Positions 35,289 to 43,486 of a DNA stretch of 64,000 nt are shown here, one piece after another. The translations under genes and the position numbers were made by a program. Numbering within the stretch: position 1 is the first letter of the stretch; each line of letters opens with the position of its first letter. The stretch lies in assembly GCF_000225525.1 (NCBI RefSeq), contig NZ_AGBF01000009.1:28704-92703 (forward strand), in the 5' to 3' direction. The notes under the pieces are model-generated. The model made no database searches, had not been told where the DNA came from, and saw only the letters and a program-made list of their open reading frames with translations. Source of the DNA: Streptomyces zinciresistens K42. GTDB taxonomy: Bacteria; Actinomycetota; Actinomycetes; Streptomycetales; Streptomycetaceae.

Positions 35289-36252
35289 GGATGCCTCCTT
35301 GTAGGAGATCGGCGAGTGCGGCAGTCATCAGCAGACCGGTCGGCGGCTCCATCCATGCCCACTGGCCGGAAGGATTGCACTCGATGAAGATCCACTCTTC
35401 GGAGTCGGTCAGAGCAAAGTCGAACGCCCCGAAGACGAGCCCGAAGTGCTTCAGATAGGCGTGCATTGACCGCTCCACCGCGGGCGGCGCGGCAAGGGGC
35501 GTGTAGGTGTGGGTGCCGTAGTCCGTGCGCCAGTCGAGGAGACCGGAGTCGATCCGCACGGCGAAGATTTGCTCGCCGATCATCGTGACCCGGATGTCGG
35601 CGACCTTGTCCACGCGCTTCTGGAAGAGGTGCATGGTGCCGGTCACGGAGTCGTCGATCTCGTCGACAGTCACCTCGGTGACGGGGACGGTCTGTGCCTT
35701 GCCGTCGACCAGGTAGAGCGGGACCGAGATCGGCTTGAAGATGGCCGGGCCGTGCTCCTTGATGAAGGCCCGTGCGTCGTCGGAACCGTTGGTGATGAGC
35801 GTGGGCGGCACCGTGAAGCCGGCTGCCGCCGCTGCCGCGAGCCCGGCCGGCTTGTACTCGGCGTCACCGATGCGGTTGGGGTGGTTGACGTAGAGGCAGC
35901 CGGGCAGGGCGGTCAGGATGCCGCCGAGCCCGTAGCGGGCCTGGGCTGCAGCGAACCGTTCGTCCTGCTTGTCGAGGTGGGGGAAGGCGAACCCGGAGGG
36001 GCGCCGGTAGTACAGGGAACGCACGGCGCCCAGGTCGGCACGTCGGCTCGGGGTCTGCACGCTTCCCTGCCAACTGTCACGGTCGCCGCCGATGGCAGCG
36101 GAGCACGACAGGGTGGCGGGGAAGTCACCTGAGTCGAACCGCACGACCGGGACACCCCGGTCGTGCAGCTCGGCGATCACGAAGTCCGCGGTCGGGTCGT
36201 CGAGGTTGGTGACGACCAGGACCGGACGATCGTCGTTCGTCAGCGGAGTCAC
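35278..36252 (-). CDS. tgmB: ATP-grasp graspetide maturase (SAV_5884 family)
   Basis: A 324-residue ATP-grasp ligase that makes omega-ester or amide bonds between Thr/Ser/Lys side chains and Asp/Glu side chains of the precursor. The N-terminal pre-ATP-grasp domain has VLVVTNLDDPTADFVIAEL. ATP-binding Lys lies in GPAIFKPISVPLYL and the magnesium-binding motif is IFIECNPSGQWAWME. GTG start at 36252 overlaps the precursor stop (GTGA). It is the core enzyme of the operon precursor, ligase, methyltransferase. Confidence 0.93.
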   Translation of the reverse strand: MTPLTNDDRPVLVVTNLDDPTADFVIAELHDRGVPVVRFDSGDFPATLSCSAAIGGDRDSWQGSVQTPSRRADLGAVRSLYYRRPSGFAFPHLDKQDERFAAAQARYGLGGILTALPGCLYVNHPNRIGDAEYKPAGLAAAAAAGFTVPPTLITNGSDDARAFIKEHGPAIFKPISVPLYLVDGKAQTVPVTEVTVDEIDDSVTGTMHLFQKRVDKVADIRVTMIGEQIFAVRIDSGLLDWRTDYGTHTYTPLAAPPAVERSMHAYLKHFGLVFGAFDFALTDSEEWIFIECNPSGQWAWMEPPTGLLMTAALADLLQGGIRGL

Positions 36253-36551
36253 TGGTCGGTGTCGTTGCCCGTGTCGCTGTCCGGGGAGTCGCTGTTGCGG
36301 TCGCCCTGGCCCGTGGTGCCGGTCGCGGGATTCGTGCCGGAGGACGTGCCGTGGCCCGGGGACATGGTGGGTACCCCGGACGTGTCGAAGTACCGGGCGG
36401 TCTGCGTCTCTGGGTCCAGCGTCACCGTCGCGTAGGCGGGGCCGGCGACGGGCGGGTACGGGGCGATGCGGCGCAGGCCCCACGGGGCCACGGTCAGGTG
36501 CCCCTGCGGCAGGGGGCTGCCGGTGGGGAATCGGTCCATGTGGTTGAACAC
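36249..36551 (-). CDS. tgmA: graspetide precursor peptide
   Basis: A 100-residue RiPP precursor of the ATP-grasp-modified type. The leader has LTVAPWGLRRIAPYP, then PAYATVTLDPETQTARYFD, the conserved recognition segment of this family. The core (from about residue 65) is Gly/Thr/Ser-rich first, with the Asp residues gathered at the end (GQGDRNSDSPDSDTGNDTDQ), which suits side-chain ester links between hydroxyl donors and acidic acceptors. GTG 36551 follows AGAGAGGAAG; ATG 36539 is also possible. The stop is coupled to the ligase. Confidence 0.88.
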   Translation of the reverse strand: MFNHMDRFPTGSPLPQGHLTVAPWGLRRIAPYPPVAGPAYATVTLDPETQTARYFDTSGVPTMSPGHGTSSGTNPATGTTGQGDRNSDSPDSDTGNDTDQ

Positions 36552-36676
36552 GGTCTTCCTCTCTGTTGGGAGTTCCTGTCCTTCGTGTGCCTTGCTCACC
36601 CGCACGGCGTCGCGGAAGGCGGTCCTGTTGGTGCGGGGGTCTCGTGGGCGCCGGAAGAAGAGGCGCCGGGTCTGCG

Positions 36677-37033
36677 TCAAAGCCGGACGGGATTCCTCAG
36701 TCTGTCCAGGACTCGCTGAAGAAGGCTGATGTCCGGTGCGCGGGCCTCGGCCGCCAGCCGACCGTCGCGGTACCAGTGGCTGAGGTGTTGCCGCCACGCG
36801 CTCTCCGCGCGCTGCACCTCGGCGCGGATCTCGCCGAGGACCAAGCCCGACTCCACGCGCAGCCGCACAAGGTCGGCCGGAGTGATCCGGACCGGTTCCG
36901 GGACAACCATCGCGTTGGCCTCGTCAGACGTAGATGTGGGGTTGAAGGCCAGCTCCACGCACGCGTCCGGGTACGGGCCGCCGGCCAACTCCTCTGCGGG
37001 CAGGAGCAGTAAAGAGACAGGCGCGATCAGCAT
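36677..37033 (-). CDS. hypothetical protein in the graspetide operon
   Basis: A 118-residue acidic protein: beta-like N-terminus (LIAPVSLLLLPAEELAGG, ACVELAFNPTSTSDEANAM) and a helical C-terminus (LVRLRVESGLVLGEIRAEVQRAESAWRQHL). Its ATG overlaps the stop of the upstream ATP-binding gene by 7 bp. It recurs next to graspetide loci but has no assigned function; a regulatory or precursor-handling role is only inferred. Confidence 0.65.
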   Translation of the reverse strand: MLIAPVSLLLLPAEELAGGPYPDACVELAFNPTSTSDEANAMVVPEPVRITPADLVRLRVESGLVLGEIRAEVQRAESAWRQHLSHWYRDGRLAAEARAPDISLLQRVLDRLRNPVRL

Positions 37034-37440
37034 GCGGCCGGCACCCGCAGCTCTGCCCAGATGCGTTTCCCGCCGCGTACCAGCTCGCTGCCCCAGGCGT
37101 GGGCAAGAGCGTCGACAAGGAGCAACCCGCGGCCGTGCTCGTCGTCCTGTGACGGCGTGCCCGGGGTGGGTCTGGTGCGGGACGTGTCCGTCACGACGAT
37201 CCGGGCGGACTCCTTGCCCACCCGGGTGATCGAGGCGCCGACCGTGGCGGCGTCAGTGTGCTCCACCGCGTTGGCCACCAACTCGGTGACGACCTGCGCG
37301 GCGACCTCCACCAGCTGAGGCAGGCCCCAGGTCTGAAGCACCAGCGCTATGTCCCGACGCGCCTGAGTGACGGACTCCAGCCTCGCCGCGTACCGCTCCT
37401 GGTAGCGCTGTGGTCCCACCGTTGCAGCCGTCATGGTCAT
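37027..37440 (-). CDS. ATP-binding (HATPase_c, RsbW-like) regulator on element A
   Basis: A 137-residue GHKL protein with N-box VVTELVANAVEHTDA, G1 VVTDTSRTRP and HGRGLLLVDALAHAWG. ATG 37440 gives MTMTAATVGP. It heads the operon leading to the graspetide genes and is divergent from an XRE regulator, a pairing that suggests a regulatory switch for this cargo. Confidence 0.87.
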   Translation of the reverse strand: MTMTAATVGPQRYQERYAARLESVTQARRDIALVLQTWGLPQLVEVAAQVVTELVANAVEHTDAATVGASITRVGKESARIVVTDTSRTRPTPGTPSQDDEHGRGLLLVDALAHAWGSELVRGGKRIWAELRVPAAC

Positions 37441-37485
37441 CGTCGCGTCCCTTGGAGGTGCTCGCGTTCGGGGTGGCCCAACCAC

Positions 37486-37657
37486 CGGCCGTCGGGGCGT
37501 TGTCGCCCGAGGAGGATTGGCTCGGCAGCATCCGCAACGAAACCCACAGTGACAGCCTCCCTACTAGGCTCGTTCGGTGGTGCATACGACGGTAGAGAGC
37601 CGTGATCACAGCTAGAAGTGACCGCAAGTACAGGTGGTTTGCTGCTGACACACGGGA
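37486..37657. promoter_or_regulatory. divergent promoter region of the graspetide operon and XRE gene
   Basis: 172 bp between divergent genes with A/T-rich patches (GTGACAGCCTCCCTACTAGG; TGATCACAGCTAGAAGTGA). No operator could be assigned. Confidence 0.45.
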
Positions 37658-38785
37658 ATGGGGCTGTTCATGCAGTCGAGTTCGCGACAAACCCTGACCG
37701 GCAGTCAGGGATCAGGCGGGCGCCCGCGCACGGGCGTCATCTCCGGCTACGTATTCCGGGTCATCCGAGAGCAGCAGGGACGCACCCAGGAGGACACAGC
37801 CGAGCAGCTGCGCGTGTCCTCGGACACGATCGCGGGCTGGGAATCGGGCCGCCGCCCGCTGACCGCTGTACCCGTCGGGCAGATGCTCGTACACCGTCAT
37901 CGGCTCATGCACATGGGCACCGCCCCCGCGCTCCTGCAAGCCCTCGACCGTGCCCTCGAGGCAGACGTCCTCCTCGCGAGCGCACTCGACGACCAGGCCG
38001 ACGTCGCGGCAAGCCCGCTCGGGGCCTGGGTGATGCAGCGCGACCTCGTCGAGGTCCTCGCATGGCCCCTCAACCACGTGCCGCCCCAGCCCGTCCGCGA
38101 CCTGCCCGCCCCGCCACGCAAGCGCCGAGGCCCCGCGCCGGCCGGGCCGGAGCTGTCGGTCGCAGACCGCGCGCGGTTCTTCACACAGATGCGGCGCACC
38201 GCGGAACAGGCCCGGGGCGAAGACCAGTTCCTGCTCCGCCGCCAGGCCCTCTACCTCTCCGGGTACGACGACCAGGACGACACCTCCGCATGGCTCGCTC
38301 ACCAGCAGGCGACAGAACGCCCTGGCGGCTGGCTTACGGGCTGGCTCAACTCCCGGTCTGTTGCCGCGGTCTCGGCCCGGCAAGGGGACCGGGACCGTAT
38401 GAGCCACTTCATCGACGCCGCCCTCATCGACGACGACGCCGGCGAGGCCGCGAACCTGAACTACTGGGCCTACTGGATCGGCGAGACGGCCCACTTGGAA
38501 CTGAGCGACGACTTCATCGCCGTCCGCAACCCTGGCCCGTGGCCCGGCGACAAACTCCTCGCCCATCTCGCGCACGGCCTCGCACCGCATCACGGCTACG
38601 TCGACCTCAATATCCACTCCATCTGGTCTCTGCTCCAGGTTCGGCCCAACCTGCTGCGATCCGGAGCAGCAGGACACGCCCTGCGCGACAGGCTGCCCGT
38701 GATGTTGGATAGCCGGGAGCTGTCGGCGCGCGGGCGCCGGGAGCTGGAGAGCATCCGGTACGCGATCCGCCTCGCCGAGGCGTGA
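37658..38785 (+). CDS. XRE helix-turn-helix regulator, large
   Basis: A 375-residue protein. The helix-turn-helix covers about residues 28-85 ([42 protein letters not shown]). A long helical C-terminal part (residues 150-375, with [16 protein letters not shown] and [18 protein letters not shown]) resembles TPR-like sensory regions of Streptomyces regulators. Start could be ATG 37658 or ATG 37670. It is followed 13 bp later by the HD hydrolase and is divergent from the graspetide operon, so it is the best candidate controller. Confidence 0.85.
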   Translation: MGLFMQSSSRQTLTGSQGSGGRPRTGVISGYVFRVIREQQGRTQEDTAEQLRVSSDTIAGWESGRRPLTAVPVGQMLVHRHRLMHMGTAPALLQALDRALEADVLLASALDDQADVAASPLGAWVMQRDLVEVLAWPLNHVPPQPVRDLPAPPRKRRGPAPAGPELSVADRARFFTQMRRTAEQARGEDQFLLRRQALYLSGYDDQDDTSAWLAHQQATERPGGWLTGWLNSRSVAAVSARQGDRDRMSHFIDAALIDDDAGEAANLNYWAYWIGETAHLELSDDFIAVRNPGPWPGDKLLAHLAHGLAPHHGYVDLNIHSIWSLLQVRPNLLRSGAAGHALRDRLPVMLDSRELSARGRRELESIRYAIRLAEA

Positions 38786-38798
38786 GAGGAGTCCGACG

Positions 38799-39380
38799 GT
38801 GGCTGAAGACCTGTACGCGGTGGCGCGCTTCCTGTACGAGGCGGGCACGCTGAAGCAGACCAAGCGCACCGGCTGGTGGATGGCCGGAGTACGCGACCCC
38901 GAGTCGGTGGCGGAGCACTCATGGCGCACCGCTCTCCTCGCGACGATCATCGCGAAACTGGAAGGCGCCGACCCCGCACAGGCCGCGTTCCTCGCGGTAT
39001 GGCACGACTCGCAGGAAACCCGTACCGGGGACGTGAACTACCTGGGCAGGAAGTACGCCCCGCAGGCAGACCCACGAGCGGTCACCGAGGACCAGGTCGC
39101 GGGCATGCCCGAGGTCCTCGCCACCGCGGTACGCGAGCTGGTCGCGGAATACGAGGCGAAAGAGTCCCCGGAGGCCCTCTGCGCCCGGGACGCCGACAAG
39201 CTGGAATGCATGATCCAGGGCATCGAGTACAAGGCCCAGGGCTACGAGAACGCGCAGCGCTGGATCGACAACAGCCGCCGCCGACTCACCACGAAGTCCG
39301 CCAACCAGCTCGCCGACGCGGTCCTTGCGACCGAGTCTCTGGACTGGCTGCGCACAGCCCTCGGGGAGACACAGAGCTGA
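38799..39380 (+). CDS. HD-domain hydrolase (YfbR/HDDC2-like 5'-deoxynucleotidase)
   Basis: A 193-residue metal-dependent phosphohydrolase. The HD signature is SVAEHSWRTA, then VWHDSQET, and a later Asp in CARDADKLE, the pattern of YfbR/HDDC2 enzymes that dephosphorylate deoxynucleoside monophosphates. LKQTKRTGWW at the N-terminus is typical. GTG start with GAGAGGA upstream, 13 bp after the XRE gene. On a mobile element such an enzyme could modulate nucleotide pools, possibly for defence, but that is inference. Confidence 0.87.
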   Translation: MAEDLYAVARFLYEAGTLKQTKRTGWWMAGVRDPESVAEHSWRTALLATIIAKLEGADPAQAAFLAVWHDSQETRTGDVNYLGRKYAPQADPRAVTEDQVAGMPEVLATAVRELVAEYEAKESPEALCARDADKLECMIQGIEYKAQGYENAQRWIDNSRRRLTTKSANQLADAVLATESLDWLRTALGETQS

Positions 39381-39436
39381 CCTCGTCCGACGGATCCGGC
39401 ACTCAGCCCTCGATGCCCTGACCGGGTCGGTAGTTG

Positions 39437-39657
39437 TCAAGTCAAATGAGACGTTCGTGGGGCTATGAAACTTGTGGTTCGGGTTCCCTGCGTTTTGCCG
39501 GATTGTTGATCCATGCCTGGCCGGGTATCTCGGGTGGCTTCGGCCGCCGCCCCCGCCCACCCCGGATACCCCAGCAGGCGTGGATCAACGACCCGGCCAA
39601 GCGCAGGGAACCCGCACCACAAACCTCATAGCATCACGACCGTCTCACTGGACTTGA
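39437..39657. repeat. 221-bp imperfect palindrome between convergent genes
   Basis: Arms 39437-39529 and 39565-39657 are 93 nt each, without gaps, and about 80% complementary. They start TCAAGTCAAATGAGACG and end with the complementary GTCTCACTGGACTTGA, and the pairing continues weakly to the centre. Either a very long bidirectional terminator hairpin or a MITE-like insertion. Confidence 0.85.
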
Positions 39658-39676
39658 AATCTTCCGGTTGCCCCTT

Positions 39677-42600
39677 TCACTCACGGGACCGGATGTCGGC
39701 CGCCACACGCACACTGTGGCGTGGGTCGCGGGCGAGGAGTTCCAGTACGGCGCTCGCCGTTTCGGATCGCTTGAGGTCAGTCTGAGCGGCTGCTTCGGCC
39801 AGTGTCTGACGGACTCTGTGCTCACTGTCCTTGGCCAGGCGCACGGCGGTATCCAGATAGCGATCGGGATGCCGTAGGCACAGAACGGCGCAGGCTTGGC
39901 GCACATTTATATGGGGATGTGCCGCCAGAAAGTCGGCGTCAAGGTCGGCGGTGACGCCTTCCGCGAGCCGGCTGAGCACGACTGCCGCAGCATGAAGGTG
40001 GGAGGTGTCCGCACTGGAGAGCAGACCGATGGCTTGTCCTCGAACCCATGCCTGTTCTTCAGGGGTTGTGGCCGACGCGGCTGCCAGGAGCAGAGCTTCT
40101 CCTCGCAGAGACGCCGAACCTCCAGAGATCTTGAAGGAGCTGAGCGGGTGAGGTGTGCCGGTCAGCTCATCGTCCAGATGACTGCCGTCCTGGTCGCCGA
40201 CCGCAAAGCTCTTCGCTGCATCGAACACCTGTTGCTGGATGTGGACGGGTAGGTCGACCACCAGATTGCGGACGCCGATGAGCGCGTCCCGCCTGCTGGT
40301 GGCAACTTCACGCACGTCGTTCGCGATGCTCATGAGCTTGTCGAGGCATTCCACGCGACTCTCCTCGCCGAGCTTGCCGACCAGGTAGGAATCGGAGACC
40401 AATCTGGTTCCGAACTCCGCGATGCCAGGTGTCGGTTCGCGGTGTCGAAGAATGCGGGCTCGCGCCTGCTCCGCGCGTTCGCGCACCGCTGCGTGGTCGG
40501 GGTCGATCACAGCCCGTGCGACATCGGCCAAGTAGAGGCCGTTGTCGTCGAGGCGGCCGGCTCTCGCCCGGAGCCGGATGAGGTCGTCCTCAACCAGCCC
40601 GCCCGGGACAACGGAGCCTGCCCGGGGTTCTGTTTCCGCTTGCCCCGCTCGCAGGAGGCTGATCACCTTGTCATCCACGACGAGTTCGAGCGCCTTCTGT
40701 GCCCCTCCGTCTGCCAGATCGAAGAGTCTGGTCAGAGCTTTCATCGCGATGGCCCCATGGGTTCCGGCGATGGCAACACAGGCGGAAGCATGACAGTCGT
40801 CCGAGTGGTGGTACTTGTTGGGTCCCCGTGGGACATCAGGGGCCAGAAGATCGAGAACGGCGAGAGCTTGTTCCGGTGTCCCCCGAGCCGCGAGCGCGCA
40901 GACACTGCGAGTGACCTGGTGCGTCAGGTTACGGAAGGGGGAATCCGCCACTTCGCCGGCTCTGGCCCGTTGAGCCAGATCAGTCAATTCACCGAGCAGA
41001 TCACGAGCCGTCTCGTCGGCGATCAGGTCCGCCTGAGCCTCAACGATCGTGGTGCGGGAACGGAGTACCCACCAGGGAGCATCGGAGAGGGGACCGAGTG
41101 GCAACGTAAGGTCGCCGACGGCAGCGGCGAGTTCCTTGAGCTTCTTCGTGCTGCCCGCGCGTTGGTAGTACTGGGCGGCAAGAGATGATTCGTGACTTTC
41201 TCGATACAAGTCCCCCAGAAAATCCAGTGCCTCGAACTCGCTGCCCCAGTCTCCGGTGGTCACCGCGTCGGTAAGCCAGCGTCGGGCGGACAAGACCGCC
41301 TCGACAGATTTGCCGTTCACCTTGGCCGACAGAGCCTGTTCCCGGAATGAGCGCACACGGTCGAGCAGACGTCCCGTACCGGTTGCGCGGAGCGCCTGCG
41401 CGAGCCGATGCTCATCATCGATGAGCGAGGTCACAGGACCGTATTGGGCATTCACTGCCCGGATCGCGTAGAGCCAGTCCGCGGCATCCTCATTCATCCC
41501 GGCATGGATGGCGTCGTAGACCGCATCGCGCCAGGTCTCGACTGCCTCCTCCGCTCGGCCCTCAAGGGCGCAGAGCCTGGCTTCACGTGCGTTGATCAAA
41601 GCTGCCTGTCGGCCGGGCACCCTGTGATGCCGCGCCAGCCTCTTGAGCTCCGTGCGCTCGGCGAGGTCGTACTCGGCGCGCACCAAACGCAACCGGACGA
41701 CAGCGTCCTCGGTGATCCGTCTAATCAGCTCCGTATCCGCTCGGGTGGCGGCTGCGGTGATGAGACCGTCCAGGTTTTGGACTTGGTCCGGGTCCAACGC
41801 CAGCAGAGATTCAACGAACAGCAGCACTAACAACGGCTGGTAAACCGGCTCTTCCGCGGCAGGTGCCTCAAGCGCGGTGCGCAGCGCGACGAAATGACCA
41901 AGTGGATGGAGCACGCTCTTGACTGCGGAATCGACCAATTGGAGATGTCGTTGTGCGAGTGCTGTCTGCGTCCGCCCGGACGCCTTCTCGCTGGCGGTCA
42001 GTTGTTCAATACGGTGCAACAGTCTCCGGGGTTCGTCGCGATCCCCGAAGTGCAGTGCTACGACCGCGAGATGCGCAGCCAAATCGATTGCTTCATCGAC
42101 GAGTTGGGCGTCCACCAGTGCGTCGAGTTGCTTGCCTCGCATGGTGACCGCATGACCGCGGAAACCGGCGTCGTCGAGCCGTTCGGCCAGTTCGCCGTAC
42201 AGCCGGGCTGACTCCTTCGGCGCGGTCGCTAGGTGGGCGTCCGCCCGTCGCAGAATCGGGGCCACGTCGTTGGTCTGCAGCGGGCCGACAAGGATTCGCT
42301 CCGCCTGCTCCTGCCGATCGGGCAGTGGTACGGGAACTCCTTGTGGGGGAGCTCCTGTACAGAATGTCGTCGCCGTCTCGCGGGTCCAGAATCGGGCGAC
42401 CACATCGCCTTGGACGCGCAGGTACTCGTTGATCTGCTCGGATCCCCACAGGTCCAACTCCAGGTCGGAGTTTGCGTCCTGGAGTCTTGCAAGTTCATCA
42501 GCAACCTGAGTGGGCTGTGTGGTAGCCGAGGTGGCAATGATCAGATGGCGCGCGTCGAAGGGCCGTCGACCACGTGTGAAGGTCTCCACGGCTGCTCGCA

Positions 42601-42937
42601 GATCGCCGGCGGTGAATGACTGATAGTCCTTGCACTGGACAACGATGTAGTTGCCATCCGGCTCACGGCCGGCGAGGTCAATGCCGTACTGCGCCTGCCC
42701 CTGCGTACCGTAGCGGCGAAACTTCACGCCTCTCAGACCGAGCACGCCGCGTGACAGCGCCAGTACGAGTTTCTCGAAACGGTCCCAGCCGAGGTGCAGA
42801 TCGAGGTCCTCACCCGGTGGGACGTTGCCTGAGGTGCCAGGCTCGGGCGAAGTACTGAGATTGGGATCCGCGGTCCACGGCTCCCAGGGGTCTTCTCCAC
42901 TGACGGATACAGCTCGTTGCGAGGCAATGTCGATCAC
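39677..42937 (-). CDS. Mrr-like restriction nuclease domain fused to a large helical-repeat region
   Basis: A 1086-residue protein. Residues 45-190 form a PD-(D/E)xK nuclease domain of the Mrr type: WDRFEKLV, then GIDLAGREPDG with Asp87 and VVQCKDY with Gln101 and Lys103, followed by ARHLIIATSA and LELDLWGSEQINEYL. Residues 230-1086 are almost entirely helical repeats (TPR-like in the middle; HEAT-like at the end, HPHINVRQACAVLCLRHPD and HSVRVAADI). Predicted DNA cleavage with a repeat scaffold as sensor. Upstream DNA is A/T-rich, a sign of foreign origin. A phage-defence role is inference. Confidence 0.8.
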   Translation of the reverse strand: MIDIASQRAVSVSGEDPWEPWTADPNLSTSPEPGTSGNVPPGEDLDLHLGWDRFEKLVLALSRGVLGLRGVKFRRYGTQGQAQYGIDLAGREPDGNYIVVQCKDYQSFTAGDLRAAVETFTRGRRPFDARHLIIATSATTQPTQVADELARLQDANSDLELDLWGSEQINEYLRVQGDVVARFWTRETATTFCTGAPPQGVPVPLPDRQEQAERILVGPLQTNDVAPILRRADAHLATAPKESARLYGELAERLDDAGFRGHAVTMRGKQLDALVDAQLVDEAIDLAAHLAVVALHFGDRDEPRRLLHRIEQLTASEKASGRTQTALAQRHLQLVDSAVKSVLHPLGHFVALRTALEAPAAEEPVYQPLLVLLFVESLLALDPDQVQNLDGLITAAATRADTELIRRITEDAVVRLRLVRAEYDLAERTELKRLARHHRVPGRQAALINAREARLCALEGRAEEAVETWRDAVYDAIHAGMNEDAADWLYAIRAVNAQYGPVTSLIDDEHRLAQALRATGTGRLLDRVRSFREQALSAKVNGKSVEAVLSARRWLTDAVTTGDWGSEFEALDFLGDLYRESHESSLAAQYYQRAGSTKKLKELAAAVGDLTLPLGPLSDAPWWVLRSRTTIVEAQADLIADETARDLLGELTDLAQRARAGEVADSPFRNLTHQVTRSVCALAARGTPEQALAVLDLLAPDVPRGPNKYHHSDDCHASACVAIAGTHGAIAMKALTRLFDLADGGAQKALELVVDDKVISLLRAGQAETEPRAGSVVPGGLVEDDLIRLRARAGRLDDNGLYLADVARAVIDPDHAAVRERAEQARARILRHREPTPGIAEFGTRLVSDSYLVGKLGEESRVECLDKLMSIANDVREVATSRRDALIGVRNLVVDLPVHIQQQVFDAAKSFAVGDQDGSHLDDELTGTPHPLSSFKISGGSASLRGEALLLAAASATTPEEQAWVRGQAIGLLSSADTSHLHAAAVVLSRLAEGVTADLDADFLAAHPHINVRQACAVLCLRHPDRYLDTAVRLAKDSEHRVRQTLAEAAAQTDLKRSETASAVLELLARDPRHSVRVAADIRSRE

Positions 42938-43486
42938 GCTTCGATATTACATCGCAATCGTGCATAAATTCCTCCAGACCAAAGAAATAACCCTCCGTAG
43001 TGACTTCCCATGACGCACGACACATGACACGTCAGGGCTGATCGCTAACTCACCTTCCTAATTCTGGCCGAAGCATCAATTTGATCACCCGGAAGTCCCG
43101 TGACGTGATGCCGCCCGGGCAAGAGCTTCCGCAAGAAACTCGGATTGCTTAGATTTGTGATTTTTATGTATCTCGTGACGGGATCTGCAAACCTAGAGAC
43201 TATCCAGATGCTCGGCGGTATCCGAATTACCTACACTTCCTCACGGCTGCTCATCTTCACCGTATGAGTCTGCAAAGGGCCCCTTCCAACGGCCCAATCG
43301 AACCGTCGCGATCATCCAGGAGGGTGGTCTGCTGTCGGCCCCGCACGGCAGTGAACTGGTCGGCCAGGCCCTTATCGGACGAACAGCCTGCCCGGGGGCG
43401 TACGAATGGCGGGACCGTTCAGTCGATGTCAGACCCTTGCGGAATCATGACGCTCGGAAGTCTGGTCGACTCTGCTGGAGAGGCAC
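42938..43486. other. A/T-rich intergenic region
   Basis: About 550 bp of the lowest G+C sequence in element A (many AAATT, GATTTTTATG and TTGATC segments), between divergent genes. It holds the promoter of the nuclease gene. Frames within it give no plausible protein. Confidence 0.55.
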
